Source of the DNA: Bariatricus massiliensis
Lineage (GTDB): Bacteria; Bacillota; Clostridia; Lachnospirales; Lachnospiraceae
Direction: 5' to 3'
Length of the DNA stretch: 64,000 nucleotides
NCBI RefSeq assembly: GCF_900086725.1
Contig: NZ_LT574838.1
Span: 876,649-940,648 of the forward strand
Part shown: piece after piece, positions 32,436 to 40,901 of the stretch
How positions within the stretch are numbered: position 1 is the stretch's first letter
Layout: every line of letters starts with the position of its first letter
The notes under the pieces: generated by a model
Told to the model about the DNA's origin: nothing
The model's database searches: none
The model's input: only the letters and a program-made list of their open reading frames with translations
Made by a program: the position numbers and the translations under genes

Positions 32436-33362
32436 CTAACGTTTGTCTTTATCGATAAATTTCAGACTGATTGCTGCTATTAGTACATATACCGCGGCAA
32501 ATGCCAGAAGATATCCCCATCTTCGAACCACCAGCTCATCTTTATATTCATAAATTTTCCGGTATGTATAATCATGAAGAAACTTTTCAAATCCCGCATA
32601 AGCATTTTCCTTCACATTATCCGGAAGCAGCTCCAAAACATCATCCACTAGCTCTATGTCCTCAATCATCTCCAGCTCCGATTGAAGAATCTCAGAAGGA
32701 ATCTCGTTCATGTTCGACTCTACACACAGCGCCCGCTGCCCCCATTTGCTGATTGTAAGGTCGGAGAGTATTTTTGCATTGCCTGTTATTGGAAAAATAG
32801 AGCCGGAAAAAATCAACTGTATGATGAGCACAAAGGGCATCACCGTCATGGCTGATGTCGTGCTTTTCACAACAGAAGATATGGCCAGCCCCAGCATATC
32901 CGCCGCAAATAGAATCAAAAACAGTGTAATAAATATATCCACATAAAAGCTTCCGGTAACAAGGCCTTTCGATGGCAGTTTCATGAAAAAACCATACACC
33001 AAAACCATAATCAATGCCTGTATGATGCAGATAATTCCTTGATATATTACGTGCGCCGCGACATAGGAAGTGATATGGAGTCCAGTCCGGTGCTCCCGTT
33101 TGATAATCTGCCGTTCTCTGCAAATGCTTTGAATCGAATTAAAGATTCCAATCCAGATACTGGCCGATACAATCGCAAAAAATCCTGAACGTGTACTTTC
33201 CTTTTTCAGCATCATTGAATCCTTCAATACTACAGCCAGAAGCAGGGATACGATGACGGCAAAAGCCAGTGTCTTCCAATCTTTTTCATTTTTAAATATA
33301 CGGAATAATTTTCCAACATAAATTCTAACCTGTGCCAGACGGCCCTCACGTTTCTCTTCCAT
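32436..33362 (-). CDS. ABC-2 type permease partner of the FHA-ABC ATPase
   Basis: A 308-aa protein with a basic N-terminus and six hydrophobic segments. TLAFAVIVSLLLAVVL is the first; SIWIGIFNSIQSICRERQIIKREHRTGLHITSYV is the conserved cytoplasmic stretch of ABC-2/ABCG permeases; four helices follow, and an extracellular loop of ~70 residues precedes the last helix. It starts three bases after the ATPase stop, so they form one exporter. The substrate is unknown. Confidence 0.87.
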   Translation of the reverse strand: MEEKREGRLAQVRIYVGKLFRIFKNEKDWKTLAFAVIVSLLLAVVLKDSMMLKKESTRSGFFAIVSASIWIGIFNSIQSICRERQIIKREHRTGLHITSYVAAHVIYQGIICIIQALIMVLVYGFFMKLPSKGLVTGSFYVDIFITLFLILFAADMLGLAISSVVKSTTSAMTVMPFVLIIQLIFSGSIFPITGNAKILSDLTISKWGQRALCVESNMNEIPSEILQSELEMIEDIELVDDVLELLPDNVKENAYAGFEKFLHDYTYRKIYEYKDELVVRRWGYLLAFAAVYVLIAAISLKFIDKDKR

Positions 33363-33365
33363 CCC

Positions 33366-34850
33366 CTATTTCTCCTCTAGTTCTTTGTATTTCTTTATAT
33401 AGTAATCCGCCATTCCCTCTCCGCCTTCATCGGTGCGGTTAATCTTTAGGATGACCTCTTCCATCGTATTCACTTCGAAAAAAGTTCTGGCCTCATGGGG
33501 CGTACCATAAAAGGCCAGATGGCCAATATTGTCCTCATTGCCCTTCGCCAATACAATCACACGGTCGAAAAGATCTATGACACGGTCCGGTGAATGCGTA
33601 ATGACAAGTACAGTCTTATCTTGATCTGCTATCTGACGCAGCGACTCCATCAAATGGCGTGCCATGACACCGTCAAGACCAGAATCTGGCTCATCTAAGA
33701 AGAAAAGTCCCGGGTCCGCAATATACTCTACCGCGATACTAAGACGCTTACGCTGCCCGCCAGAAAGTTTACCTACAAGGGATTCTGACTCACGTTCCAG
33801 TCCAAAAAGCTCCAGCACCTCCTCCACTCTCTGCCTCCGCTCCTCTTCCGAGATATCTACGGGAAGCTTCAGCTCTGCCGCGTTTGCCAATGTGTCTTTT
33901 ACCGTGTCCTCCATGCGAAGCCAATCCTGCTGCGGCACATAACCTATCTCATACTTCATGCTGTCATAGTTCTTATAGATATCCACCCCGTCTTTCGAAA
34001 CACTTCCCTGTGCTTTTTCATACCCCATGACGGCATTGAAGAATGTGGTTTTTCCGGCGCCTGAGCCGCCCAGCACCATCACCATCTCTTTTGGCCTGAT
34101 AGTCAAATCAATGTCTTTCAAAAGAAGGCGTTTACGGAATAAATTCCAGACACTGCGCTCTTCTATATGTATCACGAGCTTATGCTTGGACGCTTCATGA
34201 TGATTGTAACAAAGCCGGTCTCCTTGAAGCAAGAACAAAGTCTCTCCAATTCGCACCACATCAAGAAACTTTAACGTACAGCTCCCCTTTACCTGCCCTC
34301 CGTTCACATATACGCCATACTTTGTATTGTGTTCTTCCACTCTCCAATGGTTCCCGTCATACCGCATAACCGCATAATGTTCAGGAAGTTCTGTCTCTGC
34401 TACTTCCTCTCCTTCCGATTCTTCTCTGCAGCTCAGATAATAATTCCTCTGCCGATCTTCCAGTGAAAAACTTCTCCATTCCGTCTCTTCTTCAAATTTA
34501 TCCCGATAAATCAATATTGCCGCCTGCGCGTCTACCGTGCCAAACTGCGTATCGTCGATCCGAAGCACATCGCCGTCTTCCAATTTTACATGGTTATCAT
34601 CATCCGTAAATCTGGAGCCCACCTTTTCATCGTTATAGTAGGTTCCGTATTTGGTTCCCAAATCCTTGTAAACAAACCGTCCTTCTTCTTTCAGCAGCTT
34701 CCCGTGAAGCTCTGCCGCAAAGGGGCAGTCTATCTGTATCTCCGCCGGACTGCCCTCTTCTTTCCGGCCGAGATACACGGTCTCCGCCAGCGGGTACTGC
34801 TCTATTCCACTTTGTCCGCTGCAGATGATAAGTTTTGCTTTCTGTCCCAC
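33366..34850 (-). CDS. ABC transporter ATP-binding protein with two N-terminal FHA domains
   Basis: From the GTG at 34850 (GGAGAGGAGGAAGAGCA upstream) the product is 494 aa. Two forkhead-associated domains occupy about residues 5-115 (VYLGRKEEGSP..LHGKL..GTYYNDEKV) and 125-220 (HNTKYGVYVNGG). An ABCG-like ATPase follows with Walker A GGSGAGKT (261-268), LSGGQ (362-366) and Walker B FLDEP (384-388). FHA domains bind phosphothreonine, so Ser/Thr kinase signalling may control this exporter. The upstream DNA is filled by palindromic repeat copy B, so a regulatory link or a lost gene is possible. Confidence 0.88.
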   Translation of the reverse strand: MGQKAKLIICSGQSGIEQYPLAETVYLGRKEEGSPAEIQIDCPFAAELHGKLLKEEGRFVYKDLGTKYGTYYNDEKVGSRFTDDDNHVKLEDGDVLRIDDTQFGTVDAQAAILIYRDKFEEETEWRSFSLEDRQRNYYLSCREESEGEEVAETELPEHYAVMRYDGNHWRVEEHNTKYGVYVNGGQVKGSCTLKFLDVVRIGETLFLLQGDRLCYNHHEASKHKLVIHIEERSVWNLFRKRLLLKDIDLTIRPKEMVMVLGGSGAGKTTFFNAVMGYEKAQGSVSKDGVDIYKNYDSMKYEIGYVPQQDWLRMEDTVKDTLANAAELKLPVDISEEERRQRVEEVLELFGLERESESLVGKLSGGQRKRLSIAVEYIADPGLFFLDEPDSGLDGVMARHLMESLRQIADQDKTVLVITHSPDRVIDLFDRVIVLAKGNEDNIGHLAFYGTPHEARTFFEVNTMEEVILKINRTDEGGEGMADYYIKKYKELEEK

Positions 34851-34910
34851 CTGCTCTTCCTCCTCTCCTTGTAAATATGATACTGCCGCAGTCAAAACAC
34901 CTTTTGACCC

Positions 34911-35064
34911 TGATGTCTACGGATTTCTCCGCACTCCGTGCTCCCAAAATCCTAAAAACATTCGAAATCCGCCCTAATCGGGCTACTTTCTCATGTTTTA
35001 CGGGTCCCAAAGTTATCCAATTGCATGCCAGCATGCATTGTATAACTTTTTGACCCTGACATCA
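34911..35064. repeat. Long palindromic repeat, copy B
   Basis: Related to 3311-3403. Outer arms are TGATGTC (34911-34917) and GACATCA (35058-35064). The inner part matches copy A from CTACTTTCTCATG onward, with GGGTC (35002-35006) pairing with GACCC (35052-35056) and AAAGTTAT (35009-35016) with ATAACTTT (35042-35049). About 60 extra bases lie in the left arm. Four base pairs differ from copy A by changes on both sides. It lies upstream of the FHA-ABC gene. Confidence 0.78.
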
Positions 35065-35176
35065 TATGATTATACTATGGGAAAAGGGGTCATGGCTGCC
35101 CTCCCCCTGCTCTTTACTATTACAGAAGTGTTTTTACCGTTATTGCCGCTGCACATTGTGTGCATCCCCCGGAGGG

Positions 35177-35224
35177 TTTTATTATATTAGGAAAGTTCGA
35201 AGGACTTTCCTAATATAATAAAAA
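35177..35224. repeat. Perfect 20-bp inverted repeat
   Basis: The arm at 35177-35196 (TTTTATTATATTAGGAAAGT) pairs without mismatch with 35204-35223 across a 7-base loop. It stands between repeat copy B and the marR terminator. Either a bidirectional terminator or the end of a small mobile repeat. Confidence 0.7.
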
Positions 35225-35258
35225 GCACAGCGGTCCAGAAACTGGAACCGCTGTGCTT
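35223..35258 (-). terminator. Terminator of the fatty-acid operon / marR
   Basis: AAGCACAGCGG (35223-35233) pairs with CCGCTGTGCTT (35248-35258) with further inner pairs; on the minus strand TTTTTATTATA follows. It closes the transcript that ends with marR. Confidence 0.85.
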
Positions 35259-35264
35259 AGGCTT

Positions 35265-35705
35265 CTAATTATTATATGATTTAAAGAACTTATAAACTCC
35301 GTCAAGCGCCTTGGTGAGCACCGGAATCTCCTCTTCCTCCAGATTCTCCAGCACCGACTCCACCATCTTTCGGTGGAATTCCTCGTGATGCCGGTAAGCC
35401 TTCTCCCCCTTCTTCGTCAGGCGGATATAGACCACTCTCCGGTCCTCCTCACTGCGCTCCCGAATGGCATACTTTTTATTTACAAGGCTGTTCATGGACG
35501 TAGTAAGAGAACCGACCGTGATGTTCAGCTTTCTGGCGATGGCGGACATATTATTCCCGTCCCCCAGCCCGATGGCCTCGATGATATGCATATCGTTGTT
35601 GGTCAAATCCTTGAACTCGTCTGTGATAACTGCTTTTTCTTCCAATTCCCAGATATCATTAAACAAATGCACTAACACTCTGTTGATGCTCTCGTATGCG
35701 TCCAC
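35265..35705 (-). CDS. fabT: MarR-family regulator, FabT-like
   Basis: A 146-aa winged-helix repressor. The recognition core is LTNNDMHIIEAIGLGDGNNMSAIARKLNITVGSLTTSMNSLVNKK, with the wing RERSEEDRRVVYIRLTKKG. It starts at GTG 35705 after AGAGGGAAGG. Its position, directly after the fatty-acid genes on the same strand, and a TTTGA-N3-TCAAA palindrome before fabH suggest that it represses the operon in response to acyl-ACP, as FabT does. In other Firmicutes fabT is usually the first gene; here it is last. The symbol is inferred from context. Confidence 0.8.
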   Translation of the reverse strand: MDAYESINRVLVHLFNDIWELEEKAVITDEFKDLTNNDMHIIEAIGLGDGNNMSAIARKLNITVGSLTTSMNSLVNKKYAIRERSEEDRRVVYIRLTKKGEKAYRHHEEFHRKMVESVLENLEEEEIPVLTKALDGVYKFFKSYNN

Positions 35706-35751
35706 GTCTTACCTTCCCTCTCTTTACTTGATTCTTTTTTAATTATACCCT

Positions 35752-36810
35752 CTATGCCAGCAAAGAATCAACGACTTCTTTTACCGTCTCTATTTTTTCT
35801 GCCCGGTATGCGGACGCCCCGCAAAATAAGAGGGCATTGTCAACATCTCCCCTTGCAGCGTTCACCAGAGCTTCTGTGATACAATAAGGTATTTCCGCAG
35901 GGTTACACTTGCGCAGACAGCCAAGACATTTCCTCGGAGCTTGCCGCTCCCCGGACATGACCCGCTCCATAAATGGATTGCGTATGGCTCGCCCCGGCAT
36001 TCCCACCGGACTTTTTACAATGACAATGTCTTCTTTCGCAGCCTGAATATATCTTTCCTTATATTTTGTGTCTGCGTCACATTCCTTTGTCGTCACAAAT
36101 CTGGACGCCACCTGAACCGCGTCGGCTCCCAGAGAAAAAGCGTGTCTGACATCATGGGCATTTTCAATCCCGCCCGCAAGCGCCACCGGTACCTTCACTC
36201 CATATTTATCTGAATACTCCTTAACCACGGCAAGAATAGCCTGCACTTCCCTGTCGTAAGCCGCCTCATCGAACTTATCTAACTGTTCTTTATCAAAGCC
36301 CAGATGCCCTCCGGCCTTGGGCCCTTCGATTACGACCATATCTGCAGTCCGGCTGTATTTTTTATCCCAATATTTTAAAATCACTTTTGCAGACTTCTCA
36401 GTGGAGACAATCGGGGCAATCTTTGTTCTGCTGCCTTCCACGTAAGACGGCAAATCTGTGGGAAGCCCCGCTCCGGAGATAATCAAATCGGCCCCCGCCT
36501 CCACGGCTGCCTTTACATACTCATCATAATACTTAAGCGCCACCATAATATTGAACCCAATCACACCGTGGGGCGCGATGTCTCTCGCCCTTTGAAGCTC
36601 ACTTCCTATTGCCCTGATGTTTGCTTCCTTCGTGCAGCTCTCAAAGTCCGGCTCCTTAAATCCAATCTGGGCGGAGGAGATGATGCCTATGCCGCCTTCC
36701 TTCGCCACGGCTCCGGCCAGTCCCCCAAGGCTGATTCCCACGCCCATACCTCCTTGTATCAGAGGCTTCTCAACTATGAGATCTCCTATTTTTAATGACG
36801 GATACTCCAT
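35752..36810 (-). CDS. FabK-like NAD(P)H-dependent flavin oxidoreductase (nitronate monooxygenase family)
   Basis: A 352-aa FMN TIM-barrel. PLIQGGMGVGISLGGLAGAVAKEGGIG is the flavin-binding start, and VIEGPKAGGHLGF and VALAGGIENAHDV hold the other phosphate loops. A Cys-rich insertion (CLGCLRKCNPAEIPYC) may bind a metal or cluster and is unusual for FabK itself. As the second flavin reductase in this operon it may be an auxiliary enoyl-ACP reductase or handle an unusual acyl chain. It starts 23 bases after accDA. Confidence 0.85.
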   Translation of the reverse strand: MEYPSLKIGDLIVEKPLIQGGMGVGISLGGLAGAVAKEGGIGIISSAQIGFKEPDFESCTKEANIRAIGSELQRARDIAPHGVIGFNIMVALKYYDEYVKAAVEAGADLIISGAGLPTDLPSYVEGSRTKIAPIVSTEKSAKVILKYWDKKYSRTADMVVIEGPKAGGHLGFDKEQLDKFDEAAYDREVQAILAVVKEYSDKYGVKVPVALAGGIENAHDVRHAFSLGADAVQVASRFVTTKECDADTKYKERYIQAAKEDIVIVKSPVGMPGRAIRNPFMERVMSGERQAPRKCLGCLRKCNPAEIPYCITEALVNAARGDVDNALLFCGASAYRAEKIETVKEVVDSLLA

Positions 36811-36833
36811 ATGATCTCTACCTATATCCTTTC

Positions 36834-38588
36834 TTACATCTGGCGGAAACGCTCATATCGCTTTTCCGTCAGTTCCTCCGGTGTGAGTGCTCCATGTTTT
36901 TTCAAAAATTCACAGATACAGGAGTCCATAGGGCCTGTCACCTCCACCAGATTTTCCTTGGTCAGATGCGCCGGCTCCGGCAGCACCCGCTCCACGATTC
37001 CTGCCTTTTTCAAATCTCCCGCAGTCAGTCTCATAACGCCTGCCGCCTCTTCTGCTCTCTTACTGTCCTTCCAAAGAATGCTCGCAAAACCTTCCGGTGA
37101 CAAGATAGAGTAGATGGAATTCTCGAGCAGCCATACTTCATCCGAGACTGCCATGGCCAGAGCGCCGCCGCTTCCGCCTTCCCCAATCACTACAGAGAGT
37201 ATCGGTACGCCAAGGCCCGACATCTCAAAAAGATTGCGTGCGATGGCCTCTCCCTGCCCTCGCTCTTCTGCCTCTAATCCACAGAACGCTCCCGGTGTAT
37301 CTACAAAGCAGATGATTGGACGGCCGAATTTCTCCGCCTGTTTCATCAGCCGCAATGCCTTCCTATAACCTTCTGGTGAAGGCATTCCAAAGTTACGCTC
37401 AATATTCTCCTTCGTGGTGCGCCCCTTCGCCTGTGCAATGACCGTCACCGGAATCCCATGGAATCTTGCCACGCCGCCGACAATTGCCTTGTCATCCTTG
37501 AAATAGCGGTCACCGTGGAATTCCACGAATTCTGTAAATAAAGCTTCCATATAATCCGCTCCCACCGGACGGTCCTTCATGCGGGAAATTTGTACCCGCT
37601 CCCAAGGGGCAGCAGTTTCCCTGCCGTTTTTCTTCAGTCCGCAAACGGTAGTATTTTTGTCCTCCAGCGGTAGTGTTTCCTGTGCATGAAGCTTCACAAT
37701 CTGCGCCAAGGTATCCTTCAGATTCTCCCGCTCCACAATCTTATCTACAAATCCGTGTTCCAGCAAAAACTCTGCGCGCTGGAAGCCCTTTGGAAGCTTC
37801 TGTCCGATGGTCTGCTCGATTACACGGGGGCCCGCGAAGCCAATCAGTGCATTAGGCTCTGCCAGAATAATATCTCCTAACATGGCAAAGCTCGCGGTCA
37901 CCCCTCCGGTTGTGGGGTCGGTCAACACGCTGATATACAGCTGTCCTGCATCGTGATGTCTTTTCAGCGCCGCGGATGTCTTGGCCATCTGCATCAGAGA
38001 ATGAATCCCCTCCTGCATCCTTGCGCCGCCGGAACATGCAAATATAATGACAGGAAGTTTCTCCTGTGTGGCACGTTCTACCGCCCGTGTAATCTTTTCA
38101 CCTACTACCTTACCCATGCTCGCCATCATAAATCTGCCGTCACAGACAGCCAGCACCACATCGTTGCCATCAATTTTTGCCTTGCCGGTAACGACGGCCT
38201 CATCCAGACTGGTCTTCTCCTGAAGGGCTGCTATCTTTTCTTCATAACCCTTGTAATTCAATGGATTTCCCGATGTAAGCCCTGTATCCCACTGGGTAAA
38301 TGTACCTTCATCCGCGACCATCTCAATCCGGCGCATGGCATGCACCCGAAAGTAATTGTGGCACTTCGGGCAGATATAATATCCCTTTTTCACATCTTCT
38401 GTCAAAATCGCAGACTTACAGGCATTGCATTTCTTCATCAGCCCTTCCGGTACTTCTGGCGCCGCCTCCTGTCTTGACGCGGCTTCTGTCCGCGCAAGTT
38501 CGACTCTATATGCTCCCGGGGCATGTGCCTCGGTCAAGGAAATATAATTTTTCCGATTGGTCTTCTTGAACATGTTAGATAATTTCAA
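36834..38588 (-). CDS. accDA: Acetyl-CoA carboxylase carboxyltransferase, fused beta and alpha subunits (AccD-AccA)
   Basis: Makes malonyl-CoA. The 584-aa product begins with AccD: a zinc ribbon (CNACKSAILTEDVKKGYYICPKC) and a crotonase-like fold to ~residue 290. AccA follows, starting near residue 310 (WERVQISRMKDRPVGADY), with GGSGGALAMAVSDEVWLLEN as oxyanion/CoA region. Fusion of the two subunits is less common than separate genes. GGAGGAG lies six bases before a TTG at 38588, which overlaps the accC stop; an ATG five codons later (38573) is the alternative. Confidence 0.93.
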   Translation of the reverse strand: MKLSNMFKKTNRKNYISLTEAHAPGAYRVELARTEAASRQEAAPEVPEGLMKKCNACKSAILTEDVKKGYYICPKCHNYFRVHAMRRIEMVADEGTFTQWDTGLTSGNPLNYKGYEEKIAALQEKTSLDEAVVTGKAKIDGNDVVLAVCDGRFMMASMGKVVGEKITRAVERATQEKLPVIIFACSGGARMQEGIHSLMQMAKTSAALKRHHDAGQLYISVLTDPTTGGVTASFAMLGDIILAEPNALIGFAGPRVIEQTIGQKLPKGFQRAEFLLEHGFVDKIVERENLKDTLAQIVKLHAQETLPLEDKNTTVCGLKKNGRETAAPWERVQISRMKDRPVGADYMEALFTEFVEFHGDRYFKDDKAIVGGVARFHGIPVTVIAQAKGRTTKENIERNFGMPSPEGYRKALRLMKQAEKFGRPIICFVDTPGAFCGLEAEERGQGEAIARNLFEMSGLGVPILSVVIGEGGSGGALAMAVSDEVWLLENSIYSILSPEGFASILWKDSKRAEEAAGVMRLTAGDLKKAGIVERVLPEPAHLTKENLVEVTGPMDSCICEFLKKHGALTPEELTEKRYERFRQM

Positions 38589-39951
38589 CGTTATCTCCTC
38601 CTACAAGCAGCTCCTGCTCCTTGTCTGCAATAAACTCAATATCAAAATTTCCCGCCTGATAGTCCGGATGATTGAGAATCTCATACTGATAATCTACATT
38701 GGTATCGATTCCCTCGATAATCACCTCGCCCAGCGCGCTTCTCATCTTCATGATTGCCTCGGTACGATTCTTGGCAAATACAATCAGTTTTGCCAGCATG
38801 TTGTCATAGTAAGGCGGCACGGTATAACCGCTGTAAATGGCCGAATCAATACGGACTCCCTTGCCCCCCGGCAGATACATATCTGTAATCGTACCCGGAC
38901 ATGGACGAAAGCCTTTAGCCGGATTCTCCGCATTGATTCTGCACTCAATGGCGTGGCCTGTGAGCTGTACATCCTCCTGTTTGTAGGAAAGCTCCCTTCC
39001 GTCCGCAATGCGAATCTGCTCTTTGATCAAGTCAATTCCAGTTACCCATTCCGTCACCGGATGCTCCACCTGAATTCTTGTATTCATTTCCATAAAGTAA
39101 AAATTTCCGCTTTTTTCCAGTAAGAACTCGATGGTTCCGGCGTTTTCATAATGCGCCGCCTTGGCTGCCTTGACTGCGGCATCCCCCATAGCCTGACGCA
39201 GCTCTTCGCTGATGACGGTGCAGGGAGACTCCTCGATCATCTTCTGGTGATTCCGCTGTATGGAGCAGTCACGCTCGCCCAGATGGATGACATTGCCATA
39301 TTTATCCGCAAGAATCTGAAACTCTATGTGCTTCGGGTGTTCTACAAAATGCTCGATGTACATCGTATCATCCCCGAAGGCTGCCTTTGTCTCCTTCTGT
39401 GCCGTCTGGAAAGCGGCTTCAAACTCTTCCGGCGTGCGGGCTACCCGCATCCCTTTTCCGCCGCCGCCAAGGGCCGCTTTCACAATCACTGGATATCCGG
39501 TCTGTGCCGCAATCTCCGCCCCTGTCCGGGCATCGTAGATTGGCTCTTTACTGCCCGGAATGACCGGGACTCCCGCCTCAATCATGGTGTTTCTCGCCTG
39601 TGATTTATGCCCCAGCCTGCGGATGACCTCCGCGTCCGGCCCGATGAAAATGATATTGCACTGTGCGCATAATTCTGCGAATTTACTGTTCTCGGAGAGG
39701 AATCCAAAGCCCGGGTGAATCGCGTCCGCCCCGGAAACGATGGTGGCGCTGATTATCTGCTCCATATTTAAGTAGCTCTCCGTGGAAGGTGCAGGCCCGA
39801 TGCAGACTGCCTCATCCGCAAGCTGCGTATGAAGCGCTTCCCGGTCCGCTTCTGAATATACCGCCACCGTCTCAATGCCCATTTCCCGGCAGGCTCTGAT
39901 AATCCGCACGGCTATCTCTCCCCGGTTTGCAATCAATACTTTCTTTATCAT
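38575..39951 (-). CDS. accC: Acetyl-CoA carboxylase, biotin carboxylase subunit
   Basis: Carboxylates the biotin on AccB with bicarbonate and ATP. The 458-aa product has the complete ATP-grasp layout: N-terminal KVLIANRGEIAVRIIRACRE, glycine loop KAALGGGGKGMRV, catalytic EMNTRIQVEHPVTE, and C-terminal domain GYTVPPYYDNMLAKLIV. It follows fabZ by 11 bases and overlaps the start of accDA. Confidence 0.97.
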   Translation of the reverse strand: MIKKVLIANRGEIAVRIIRACREMGIETVAVYSEADREALHTQLADEAVCIGPAPSTESYLNMEQIISATIVSGADAIHPGFGFLSENSKFAELCAQCNIIFIGPDAEVIRRLGHKSQARNTMIEAGVPVIPGSKEPIYDARTGAEIAAQTGYPVIVKAALGGGGKGMRVARTPEEFEAAFQTAQKETKAAFGDDTMYIEHFVEHPKHIEFQILADKYGNVIHLGERDCSIQRNHQKMIEESPCTVISEELRQAMGDAAVKAAKAAHYENAGTIEFLLEKSGNFYFMEMNTRIQVEHPVTEWVTGIDLIKEQIRIADGRELSYKQEDVQLTGHAIECRINAENPAKGFRPCPGTITDMYLPGGKGVRIDSAIYSGYTVPPYYDNMLAKLIVFAKNRTEAIMKMRSALGEVIIEGIDTNVDYQYEILNHPDYQAGNFDIEFIADKEQELLVGGDNVEII

Positions 39952-39962
39952 GAACTTCCCAC

Positions 39963-40391
39963 CTATCCTATCATCAATGACAACTCGGCTTTCACCGCCA
40001 CTTCACCGTCCACGGAAGCCGTCGCTTCGCCGATAACAAGAGGCCCCTTCTGGCGGATAATCTTCGCCTCCAGTTTCAGCTTATCGCCGGGACATACTTT
40101 CCTTCTGAACTTACAGTTCTTAATTCCGCCAAAGTAACCAAGTTTTCCTTTGTTCTCCTCTTTCACGAGTACAGCCACCGCGCCAACCTGAGCCAGCGCC
40201 TCCACAATCAGCACGCCCGGCATAACGGGTTCCTGAGGGAAATGTCCTGCAAAGAAGTCTTCCCGGTAAGTGACACACTTATATCCGACCGCATATTCGC
40301 CTTCCTTATAATCTTCAATATAGTCGACCAGCAAAAATGGATGCCTGTGAGGGATAATTTCCTTTATTTCGTTAATACCTAAATAATTCAT
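39963..40391 (-). CDS. fabZ: 3-hydroxyacyl-ACP dehydratase FabZ
   Basis: Dehydrates 3-hydroxyacyl-ACP to trans-2-enoyl-ACP. The single hotdog domain of 142 aa carries catalytic His50 (AGHFPQEPVMPGV) and Glu64 (LIVEALAQ). IIPHRHPFLLVD is the usual start motif. No FabA or FabM-like isomerase was seen in the operon, so how unsaturated acids arise is not evident here. Confidence 0.96.
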   Translation of the reverse strand: MNYLGINEIKEIIPHRHPFLLVDYIEDYKEGEYAVGYKCVTYREDFFAGHFPQEPVMPGVLIVEALAQVGAVAVLVKEENKGKLGYFGGIKNCKFRRKVCPGDKLKLEAKIIRQKGPLVIGEATASVDGEVAVKAELSLMIG

Positions 40392-40418
40392 TCTCTGCTC
40401 CTCCTGCTCTATACGGCC

Positions 40419-40901
40419 TTACACGATACGGAACAACGGCTGTCCGTACTCCACTGCTTCCCCGTTCGCGACCAGCACCTCTGCAACTGTACCGTCGAAC
40501 TCGCTCTCAATATCATTCATCAGCTTCATAGCCTCCACGATAGCGATGGTCTGCCCCTTCTTTACACTGGCTCCCGCCTCCACAAAAGGCTCTGCCTCTT
40601 CAGAAGGTGCAACGTAGAAGGTTCCTACAAGGGGTGACTTAATCAGTCTGCCCGGTTTATCCTCCATGGAGGTTGACTCCTCATCATCTTCTGCTGTCTG
40701 CAAAGCGGCTGTCATTTGCGGCGCAGCCTGCACTGCCTGTAAAGCCTCCGCCGGAATAGCGGCCCCTGCAGCCGCAAAGGCCACTTTATCCTTCTCCCGG
40801 CTCATACTTAGCTTAATGCCGTTCTCTTCATATTTGAATCCGGTCAGCGTCGAATCCGATACTGTCTGAATCAATGTTACCAACTGTTCAAATTCCATCA
40901 T
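40419..40901 (-). CDS. accB: Biotin carboxyl carrier protein of acetyl-CoA carboxylase
   Basis: A 160-aa carrier with an N-terminal helical region, an Ala/Pro-rich linker (AAAGAAIPAEALQAVQAAPQ) and the C-terminal biotinyl domain with the biotinylated Lys in EAMKLMN. The start ATG at 40901 overlaps the fabF stop as TAATG, and the GGAGGAATA site lies in the end of fabF, so translation is coupled. Confidence 0.95.
   Translation of the reverse strand: MMEFEQLVTLIQTVSDSTLTGFKYEENGIKLSMSREKDKVAFAAAGAAIPAEALQAVQAAPQMTAALQTAEDDEESTSMEDKPGRLIKSPLVGTFYVAPSEEAEPFVEAGASVKKGQTIAIVEAMKLMNDIESEFDGTVAEVLVANGEAVEYGQPLFRIV

Noticed and set aside
35078..35190. 37-codon hydrophobic frame next to repeat copy B, resembling a type I toxin
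   Set aside because: No convincing ribosome site, no antisense promoter seen, and the frame runs into a perfect inverted repeat.
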